A DNA stretch of 18,219 nucleotides from Nitrospirota bacterium (GTDB lineage Bacteria > Nitrospirota_A > Leptospirillia > Leptospirillales > Leptospirillaceae). The stretch spans positions 1 to 18,219 of the forward strand of contig JAJYPO010000022.1 in NCBI GenBank assembly GCA_021795275.1. The letters are read 5' to 3'. The position numbers and the translations under genes are program-made. The notes under the pieces were generated by a model that worked only from the letters and a program-made list of their open reading frames with translations, made no database searches and was not told the DNA's origin. Positions 7,074 through 13,049 of the stretch are shown one piece after another (positions within the stretch are counted from its first letter, which is position 1; the number at the start of each line of letters is the position of its first letter).

Positions 7074-8914
7074 GCGCCGGCGCCCCCTTCCGCCGGGTCT
7101 ATGCCCTTCTTTCCCCCGCGCTTCGAAAGCGGCTCTGGATCCTCGGGCTCCTGGTCCTCCTGTCCGGGTTCTTCGAGATCGCGGGAGTGGCCTCTATCAT
7201 GCCCTTCATGGGAATGATCGTCGACCCCCGGCTCGCCCTCGAGAACCCCTGGATCGCCCAGATCCACCAGGTGTTCCCCCTGTCCCCCCGTCCGTTCATG
7301 ATCCTCCTGGGAGGGGCCGTTCTTCTGGTGCTCTTTCTTTCCAACCTGATCTCGGCCTTGACCGTCTGGAGCATCCTCCGCTTCTCCTTCGCCGCCGGCC
7401 GCGACCTCTCGAAGACGATGTTCGCCGTCTACCTGAACCATCCCTATCTTTTTTTCCTGAACCGCAATACCTCCGAGTTGGCCCAGAACACCCTCTTCGA
7501 GATCGGTCGGCTGGTCAACGGGATCCTGATCCCTTCCCTGACCATCGTCTCCCGGGTGGCGATCGCGCTTGCGATCCTGGGTCTTCTCCTGGCGGTGAAC
7601 CCCCCGATCGCCCTGGCGGCCGGAGCGGTCCTGGGGGGCGCCTACGGGGGTGTCTTCCTTCTCGTCCGCCGGACGCTCGCCCGGACGGGCCAGGAGATCT
7701 CGAAGGAAAACTCCAGGCGTTTCCAGACCGCCTACGAGACCTTTTCCGGGATCAAGGACATCAAGATCCTGGGCCGGGAAAAGGCCTTCTTCGACCTCTT
7801 CTCCGTTCCCGTCGAACGCTATGCCCAGCACCAGTCCCGGAGCCAGATGATCTCCCTTCTTCCGCGGTACGCCATGGAGACTCTGGCCTTCGGGGGGATC
7901 ATCGCCCTCGTGCTGGTCCTTCTCTCCCTGGGGGGTGGACTCTCGAAGACACTTCCCCTGATCTCGCTTTACGCCCTGGCCGGCTACCGGCTCATGCCGA
8001 CCCTCCAGCAGATCTTCGCCAACTGGTCCCAGATCCGCTTCAACCTCCCGGCCATCGACAAGGTGGTCGCCGACATCGAAGCCTTGCCGGACTCCGCTCA
8101 AAGGGATGCCGGAGACAGAAAATCGGCTCTTTCGGTTCCGGAGGTTCCGGGTCCTGTGGTCAGCCCCCTTCCTCTCCAGCGGGAGATCCGGTTCGAGGAG
8201 GTTTCCTTCGCCTATCCCTCCCAGGAGGACCCTGTCCTGGACCGCCTGTCCCTCTCCATTCCCGTCAACGCCTCGGTCGGGATCGTGGGCTCCACCGGAT
8301 CCGGCAAGACCACCACCCTCGACATCCTCCTGGGGCTCCTCGAGCCCACGGAGGGACGCCTCATGGTCGACGGGGTCCCCGTGACCGCGGAGAACCGTCG
8401 TCGGTGGCAGGCCAGCATCGGCTACGTCCCCCAGCAGATCATGCTGATCGACGACACCGTCAAAAAGAACATCGCCTTCGGGATTCCGGACGATCAGATC
8501 GATGAAACGAAGGTCGAGCGGGCGGCCCGGCTCGCCCACCTTCACGACTTCATCCTGACCGAGCTTCCAGAGGGGTACGAGACCGGGATCGGGGAGCGGG
8601 GGGTGCGCCTTTCCGGGGGACAGCGCCAGCGGATCGGGATCGCCCGGGCCCTCTACCACGATCCGGCCGTCCTGGTCCTGGACGAGGCGACGAGCGCCCT
8701 CGACAACCTGACCGAGACGGTCATCATGGAGGCGCTGTCGACCCTCTCGCGCCAGAAGACGATCCTCATGGTGGCCCACCGCCTTACCACCGTCCGGGAC
8801 TGCGAGTTTATCGTCGTAATGGATCGGGGGAGGGTCGCCGACATCGGGTCCTACGACGACTTGCTGGAGCGGAGCGACCTCTTCTCCTCCATGGTCCGCG
8901 GGGCCGTGCGGTGA
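7070..8914 (+). CDS. ABC exporter, PglK/MsbA-like (fused permease and ATPase)
   Basis: A 614-residue half-transporter starting at the ATGA overlap with the upstream gene. The N-terminal permease domain opens with LSGFFEIAGVASIMPFMGMI, closely resembling the start of PglK-type lipid-linked-oligosaccharide flippases, with further helices to about residue 320. A low-complexity linker (about 340-370) precedes the ATPase domain, which has every motif: Walker A GSTGSGKTTT (K413), Q-loop VPQQ, signature LSGGQ (514-518), Walker B VLVLDE (D538, E539) and the H-loop MVAHR. It should be active as a homodimer in the inner membrane. With no Wzx flippase or Wzy polymerase visible here, it is the best candidate to flip the lipid-linked EPS intermediate; the exact cargo is inference. 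Confidence 0.9.
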   Translation: MSAGAPFRRVYALLSPALRKRLWILGLLVLLSGFFEIAGVASIMPFMGMIVDPRLALENPWIAQIHQVFPLSPRPFMILLGGAVLLVLFLSNLISALTVWSILRFSFAAGRDLSKTMFAVYLNHPYLFFLNRNTSELAQNTLFEIGRLVNGILIPSLTIVSRVAIALAILGLLLAVNPPIALAAGAVLGGAYGGVFLLVRRTLARTGQEISKENSRRFQTAYETFSGIKDIKILGREKAFFDLFSVPVERYAQHQSRSQMISLLPRYAMETLAFGGIIALVLVLLSLGGGLSKTLPLISLYALAGYRLMPTLQQIFANWSQIRFNLPAIDKVVADIEALPDSAQRDAGDRKSALSVPEVPGPVVSPLPLQREIRFEEVSFAYPSQEDPVLDRLSLSIPVNASVGIVGSTGSGKTTTLDILLGLLEPTEGRLMVDGVPVTAENRRRWQASIGYVPQQIMLIDDTVKKNIAFGIPDDQIDETKVERAARLAHLHDFILTELPEGYETGIGERGVRLSGGQRQRIGIARALYHDPAVLVLDEATSALDNLTETVIMEALSTLSRQKTILMVAHRLTTVRDCEFIVVMDRGRVADIGSYDDLLERSDLFSSMVRGAVR

Positions 8915-8928
8915 TGCCGTTCCAGCCG

Positions 8929-8953
8929 TTCCGGAAGTCCGGAAAAGAATTTT
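8929..8953 (+). terminator. Weak hairpin terminator candidate after the ABC gene
   Basis: TTCCGGAAGTCCGGAA folds as a 6-bp stem (TTCCGG/CCGGAA) with an AAGT loop, 14 bases after the ABC stop, and is followed by AAGAATTTT. The short T-run makes it a weak intrinsic terminator at best; it could instead be a partial attenuator between the two sigma-54 operons. Confidence 0.35.
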
Positions 8954-9033
8954 GACGCGTGATGCCTTGGCCGGAGCCTTCGGCGGACAGATGTAAAAAA
9001 GACTGACACCCATCCCTTTCTCCGCCGAGTCCT

Positions 9034-9047
9034 TTCAGGATCCTGAA
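9034..9047. repeat. Perfect 14-bp palindrome, candidate activator site
   Basis: TTCAGGATCCTGAA reads the same on both strands. Its centre lies about 107 bases before the predicted start of the galU promoter, a normal distance for a sigma-54 activator site. Binding by PrsR is inference, and GGATCC-containing words are common in this genome. Confidence 0.35.
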
Positions 9048-9083
9048 GTCCGGTCCGTGGCATTTTCCATCGGGTCATCGGTT

Positions 9084-9112
9084 CTCTCCCGTCCCTGTTG
9101 TCGAGGGGAGAG
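9084..9112. repeat. Inverted repeat just upstream of the -24 element
   Basis: CTCTCCC (9084-9090) and GGGAGAG (9106-9112) are exact 7-bp inverted arms with a 15-base spacer, ending 9 bases before the sigma-54 promoter. It could be a regulator dyad; no known site is recognised. Confidence 0.35.
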
Positions 9113-9121
9113 GTGAATATC

Positions 9122-9137
9122 TGGCATTTTATTTGCT
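9122..9137 (+). promoter_or_regulatory. Sigma-54 (-24/-12) promoter of the galU-exosortase operon
   Basis: TGGCATTTTATTTGCT has TGGCA and TTGCT with exact GG-N10-GC spacing. The expected start is near 9148, leaving about 41 bases to the galU ATG. The leader length and layout resemble those of the first sigma-54 promoter at 2803. This operon includes prsR, whose product is a sigma-54 activator, so autoregulation is likely. Confidence 0.82.
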
Positions 9138-9149
9138 ATTGACAATAGC
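9135..9149. repeat. Perfect inverted repeat overlapping the -12 element
   Basis: GCTATTGACAATAGC has 7-bp arms around a single A. It covers the GC of the -12 element and runs to the predicted transcription start, so a bound protein would block the promoter. The core ATTGACAA recurs at 2824-2831, over the start site of the other sigma-54 promoter. Confidence 0.5.
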
Positions 9150-9188
9150 GGCATCTTCGATCATCCAGTTCCCTTCCAAGGAGGCTTC

Positions 9189-10118
9189 ATGCATCCCATC
9201 GTCAGAAAGGCCGTCTTCCCCCTGGCGGGCCACGGCACCCGCTTCCTTCCCATGACCAAGAGCTCCCCCAAGGAGATGCTCCCGGTCATCGACAAGCCGG
9301 TGGTCCAGTACGTGGTGGAAGAGGCCGTCGCGGCGGGGATCGAACAGATGGTGATGATCACCGGCCGGGGAAAGCGGGCCATCGAGGACCATTTCGACAT
9401 CTCCTACGAACTCGAGGACGTGCTCAAGAAAAAGAACAAGACGGCGGTGCTCACCGAACTCCAGCGGATCACGAATCTGGCCCAGATCCTCTATCTCCGC
9501 CAGAAGGAGGCCCTGGGTCTGGGCCACGCCGTGCTCTGCGCGGAGCTCGCCGTGGGCGACGAGCCTTTCGCTGTGGCCCTGGGCGACGAAATCCTGGACG
9601 GCCCCAAGAGCGGTCTGGCCCAGCTCATGGAGGTCTACCGGGAGCTCGGGGCCCCGGTGATCGGGATGCAGCGGGTCCCGCTCTCCGAAGTGAGCCACTA
9701 CGGGATCGTCGCCGGCACCGAGGTGCGAAAGGGGCTCTATCGGGTGGACGGCCTCGTCGAGAAGCCCCGGATCGAGGACGCTCCCTCGGATTTTGCCATC
9801 ATCGGGCGCTATCTCCTGACCCCCGACATCTTCGGGATCCTGAAGATCCAGGCTCCCGGGGTGGGAGGGGAGATCCAGCTCACCGACGCCCTCAAGACCC
9901 TTGCAAAGACCCGCCCGGTCTACGCCCTCGAGATCCAGGGCGACCGCTTCGACACGGGGGACAAGATGGGGTTCCTGAAGGCGACGGTCCGTTTTGCACT
10001 GAACCGTCCGGATCTCTCCGGGGAGTTCTTCCATTTCCTCCGGGAGACCCTGGAGCGGGAGACGTCGCGGCAGACAGCCGGAGAGGGGGCCCATGCGGTC
10101 CGTCCTGTCCAGGGATAG
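9189..10118 (+). CDS. galU: UTP-glucose-1-phosphate uridylyltransferase
   Basis: A 309-residue enzyme, close to the usual GalU size, with a strong AAGGAGG 4 bases before the ATG. It makes UDP-glucose from UTP and glucose-1-phosphate in the cytoplasm. The nucleotide-binding loop is AVFPLAGHGTRFLPMTKSSPKEMLP (residues 8-32; the usual GLGTR is GHGTR here). Other family blocks are EALGLGHAV, HYGIVAG, VEKP, and GGEIQLTDAL near residue 225-235. It is the first gene of the exosortase operon and overlaps the next gene by 26 bases, tying precursor supply to the same sigma-54 control as protein sorting. Assignment is firm; UDP-sugar specificity is by family. Confidence 0.95.
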   Translation: MHPIVRKAVFPLAGHGTRFLPMTKSSPKEMLPVIDKPVVQYVVEEAVAAGIEQMVMITGRGKRAIEDHFDISYELEDVLKKKNKTAVLTELQRITNLAQILYLRQKEALGLGHAVLCAELAVGDEPFAVALGDEILDGPKSGLAQLMEVYRELGAPVIGMQRVPLSEVSHYGIVAGTEVRKGLYRVDGLVEKPRIEDAPSDFAIIGRYLLTPDIFGILKIQAPGVGGEIQLTDALKTLAKTRPVYALEIQGDRFDTGDKMGFLKATVRFALNRPDLSGEFFHFLRETLERETSRQTAGEGAHAVRPVQG

Positions 10119-10935
10119 GGGCGTCTTCTTTCTGGCGGTCGGCGCGGCGGTCCTGCTCTCCTGGGACAACTTCAGGAAGCTCGCGGACGACTGGATGACC
10201 CTCCCCGCCTATTCCCACGGGATCCTCGTCCCGCTCGTCTTCGTCCTCTTGGTCTACCTCGACCGGGACCGCCTCCCCGCCCCGAAGGACACGCCGTCCC
10301 CCTGGGGGCCGGTCCTGACGGCGGCGGGGGTCTTCTTTCTCGTAGTCGGGCGTCTCTCCGGCCTCTTCTACGTGGAGCAGCTCTCGATCCTTTTTCTGAT
10401 CTCGGGGCTGGTGGCGGGCTATTGGGGCACGGGGACCCTCAGGAGGCTCCGCTTCCCGATCCTTTATCTTCTCTTCATGATCCCGCTCCCCTACATCTTC
10501 TTCAACGCCCTGGCCGTTCCCCTCCAGGGGATCGCGGCGAAGGGGGCGGCGGACGTCCTTTCCGGGATCGGGATCCCGGTCTTCCGGGAAGGCAACATCA
10601 TCCACCTCCCCCACATCTCGCTCGGTGTGGTGAAGGCCTGCAGCGGGATCCAGTCCCTGGTCTCGCTTCTCGCGATTTCGGTCCTTGTGGCGAGGCTCTC
10701 CGGGACCGGAGGCATCCCGGGGGCCCTTCTGGCCCTTTCCGCCATCCCCGTGGCGGTCTTCGCCAACATGCTCCGGATCGCCGGGGTCGGGATCCTGGGC
10801 TCCTGGAACCCGAAGCTCGCCGAGGGGTTTTTCCATCTCTTCTCCGGGTGGGTGGTCTTCCTCTTCGCCTTCCTGGTCCTGATGGGGCTTGCCCGCCTCA
10901 TCCAGGCCTTCCGGAGGGTCCCCCATGTCGCGTAG
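10093..10935 (+). CDS. xrtA: Exosortase (probably XrtA type)
   Basis: A 280-residue integral membrane protein with about eight hydrophobic helices. The ATG at 10093 lies inside galU and has GAGAGG upstream. The three catalytic residues expected of exosortases are present: Cys183 in KACSGIQSL (usually EACSG), Arg228 in ANMLRI, and His248 in FFHLFSGW. Exosortases cleave the C-terminal sorting tail of secreted proteins (PEP-CTERM in XrtA systems) at the inner membrane, by analogy to sortase. The subtype is taken from the neighbours: prsR, prsT and the PEP-CTERM-type sugar transferase mark XrtA loci. EpsI follows as a separate gene, overlapping by 11 bases, where some families fuse it to the exosortase. 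No matching substrate gene is in the window. Confidence 0.93.
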   Translation: MRSVLSRDRGVFFLAVGAAVLLSWDNFRKLADDWMTLPAYSHGILVPLVFVLLVYLDRDRLPAPKDTPSPWGPVLTAAGVFFLVVGRLSGLFYVEQLSILFLISGLVAGYWGTGTLRRLRFPILYLLFMIPLPYIFFNALAVPLQGIAAKGAADVLSGIGIPVFREGNIIHLPHISLGVVKACSGIQSLVSLLAISVLVARLSGTGGIPGALLALSAIPVAVFANMLRIAGVGILGSWNPKLAEGFFHLFSGWVVFLFAFLVLMGLARLIQAFRRVPHVA

Positions 10936-11632
10936 GTCCCTCTACATGCTGCTCTCGGTCCTTGTGATGGGAGCGGGGTTCGCCTGGCTTCAAAAAGACG
11001 GCGCCCCCGCCCGGGTCCCCCCCCATCTTCCCCTCGCGGACTTTCCGGTGGCGGTGGGGAACTGGACCGGAACCCGGATTCCCGTCGACAGGAAGACCGC
11101 CGACATTTTGAACGCCGACGGAACCGCCTCGATCCTCTTCGAAAAACCTGGATCGCAGAGTCCGGCCATCCTCTTCTTCGGCGTCTACTACGACCGGCAG
11201 ACGCCGGAGAAGAACATCCACTCCCCGGAGAACTGCCTTCCCAGCTCCGGCTGGGCGGTCCTCTCCCGGCGGACCGTGGCCCTCGACCTCGTCCCGGGGA
11301 GCCCGCCGGTCCCGGCGAGCGTCGACCTCATCTCGAAGGGGCTCGAACGCCAGCTGGTCCTCTACTGGTACCAGGAGCGGGGACGGGCCTTCTCAAACGA
11401 GTATCTGGGGCGCTACTATATGATCCGGGACGCGCTCCTCATGCGCCGCACCGACGGGGCCCTGGTCCGGGTCTCCATGACGGTGACCGGGACCCCGGAG
11501 GAGGCCCTGGCCCGGGAGGTCCGCTTCCTGCGCTCCCTGACGCCGGTGCTGTCCCGCTACATTCCGGGCGGGACCCCGGAGGGGCCGACCGCCCGGATGT
11601 CCACGCCCACTTTTCAGGAGGCGCACCGTTGA
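10925..11632 (+). CDS. epsI: Exosortase-associated protein EpsI
   Basis: A 235-residue protein. I take the ATG at 10925, with GGAGGG 6 bases upstream, over an in-frame upstream start at 10889. One N-terminal membrane helix (SLYMLLSVLVMGAGFAWL) leads to a periplasmic domain. The EpsI signature HSPENCLPSSGW (H99, C104) is present, followed by LYWYQERGR, the N-E-Y-L-G-R-Y segment and DGALVRVS, all in family order. EpsI accompanies exosortases either as a C-terminal domain or as a neighbour; its biochemical role in EPS production is not settled. The conserved His and Cys suggest a thiol-dependent role, which is inference. Its stop TGA overlaps the TTG start of prsR. Confidence 0.92.
   Translation: MSRRSLYMLLSVLVMGAGFAWLQKDGAPARVPPHLPLADFPVAVGNWTGTRIPVDRKTADILNADGTASILFEKPGSQSPAILFFGVYYDRQTPEKNIHSPENCLPSSGWAVLSRRTVALDLVPGSPPVPASVDLISKGLERQLVLYWYQERGRAFSNEYLGRYYMIRDALLMRRTDGALVRVSMTVTGTPEEALAREVRFLRSLTPVLSRYIPGGTPEGPTARMSTPTFQEAHR
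11616..11621 (+). promoter_or_regulatory. Ribosome binding site that fixes the TTG start of prsR
   Basis: AGGAGG lies 7 bases before TTG 11629, which overlaps the epsI stop as TTGA. The next in-frame ATG would remove the first strand of the receiver domain, so TTG is the real start. Confidence 0.75.
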
Positions 11633-13044
11633 CCGACCCGGATCTCTCCCTTCCCCCTCCTCCTGTCCTCATCGTGGACGACGATCCGGCGATCCTCAGG
11701 CAGATGGGTTGGCTCTTTAAATCCGACTATCCGGTTCTCACCGCCGACAGCTCCCCCGAGGCGATCGATCTCTTCCTGCGGGAGCGTCCCACCGTCGCGG
11801 TGCTCGACCTCTCGCTCGGCCAGGACTCGGGCAAGGACGGGGTCGACCTCCTGCGGTTCTTTTCCGAGGCCGATCCGGCCTTCCACGGAATCATTTTGAG
11901 CGGGGACATCACCCGCCCCCGGGCGCTCGAGGCGGTCCGCCTCGGGGCCTACGACCTCCTCGAGAAGACCGTCGATCCCGAGGAGCTCAGGCGGGTGGTG
12001 GCCCGGGCCTACAACCGGGCCCTCCTTTCGCGCAAGACGCGGGCGGTTCCCGAGATCGTTCCCGAGAGCTCCCCCGAAGCGCTGGGGATCGTGACGAAGA
12101 ACGACAAGATCTGCGAGATGCTCCGGATCCTCCGGAAGATCGCCGTCACCGACGTCTCGGTCCTGATCACCGGCGAAAGCGGTACCGGCAAGGAGCTCTT
12201 CGCCAGGGCGTGCCACCAGGCCAGCCCCAGAAAGGACGGCCCCTTCATCGCCATCAACTGCGGGGCGATCCCCGAGAACCTGATGGAGAGCGAACTCTTC
12301 GGCCACGAGAAGGGGGCCTTCACCGGGGCCACCGAAAGCCGGGGGGGGAAGTTCGAGGCGGCGGACCGCGGGACCCTGTTCTTGGACGAGGTGGCCGAGC
12401 TTCCGGTGGACCTCCAGGTCAAGCTCCTCCGGGTCCTCCAGGACAAGATCGTGGAGCGGGTCGGCGCCCGGACCGGAAAAAAGCTCGACGTGCGGATCAT
12501 CGCCGCCACCAACCAGCCGCTTCCCGAGATGATGGCCAGGGGCCGCTTCCGGGAGGACCTCTACTACCGGATCAGCGTCATGAGCTTCGTGCTCCCGCCC
12601 CTCCGGGAGCGGGGGGAGGACGTCCTCCTCCTCGCCCGGTACTTTCTCGAGACGTTCCGGACCGAGTACCAGAAGACGGAGATCGTCGACTTTTCCAAGG
12701 ACAGCCTCGCCCTCATCGCGACCTACGACTGGCCCGGGAACATCCGGGAGATGGAGAACCGGATCCGCCGGGCGGTGATCATTGCGACCGGCCGTTTCGT
12801 GACCCCCGCCGACCTCGACATCGCGGCGACTCCCCGGGATCCGGAGGATGACGCCCCCCTCCTCGCTCCCGGCCGAAACCTCTCCGGGGCCCGGGAGGAG
12901 GCGGAGAAGCGGATGCTGACCGAGGCCTTCTCGAAGGCCCGGGGCAACATCAGCCACGTCGCAAGGCTCATCGGGACCAGCCGTCCCACCGTCCACGCCC
13001 TGATCAAGAAACATGGCCTCAACCCACGCGAATTCAAGGAATGA
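11629..13044 (+). CDS. prsR: PEP-CTERM-box sigma-54 response regulator PrsR
   Basis: A 471-residue NtrC-like activator. The receiver domain (about 12-130) has the acidic pocket VDDD (17-19), phospho-acceptor D60 in VAVLDLSLG, and the K in LLEKTVDP. The AAA+ domain has Walker A GESGTGKE (182-189), the sigma-54 contact loop GAFTGA (229-234), Walker B LFLDE (D253, E254) and the arginine-rich REDLYYRISV segment. A Fis-type helix-turn-helix closes the protein (GNISHVARLIGTSRPTVHALIKKHGL). Phosphorylated PrsR would open sigma-54 promoters, two of which lie in this window (2803 and 9122), including that of its own operon. Its kinase PrsK, often adjacent, is absent here. The start codon is TTG. Assignment rests on domain architecture plus exosortase/prsT context. 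Confidence 0.93.
   Translation: MTDPDLSLPPPPVLIVDDDPAILRQMGWLFKSDYPVLTADSSPEAIDLFLRERPTVAVLDLSLGQDSGKDGVDLLRFFSEADPAFHGIILSGDITRPRALEAVRLGAYDLLEKTVDPEELRRVVARAYNRALLSRKTRAVPEIVPESSPEALGIVTKNDKICEMLRILRKIAVTDVSVLITGESGTGKELFARACHQASPRKDGPFIAINCGAIPENLMESELFGHEKGAFTGATESRGGKFEAADRGTLFLDEVAELPVDLQVKLLRVLQDKIVERVGARTGKKLDVRIIAATNQPLPEMMARGRFREDLYYRISVMSFVLPPLRERGEDVLLLARYFLETFRTEYQKTEIVDFSKDSLALIATYDWPGNIREMENRIRRAVIIATGRFVTPADLDIAATPRDPEDDAPLLAPGRNLSGAREEAEKRMLTEAFSKARGNISHVARLIGTSRPTVHALIKKHGLNPREFKE
13036..13040 (+). promoter_or_regulatory. Ribosome binding site deciding the prsT start
   Basis: AAGGA directly touches the ATG at 13041 (which overlaps the prsR stop as ATGA) but is 9 bases before the in-frame ATG at 13050. 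The spacing favours 13050; the product differs by only three residues. Confidence 0.55.
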
Positions 13045-13049
13045 CTCCC

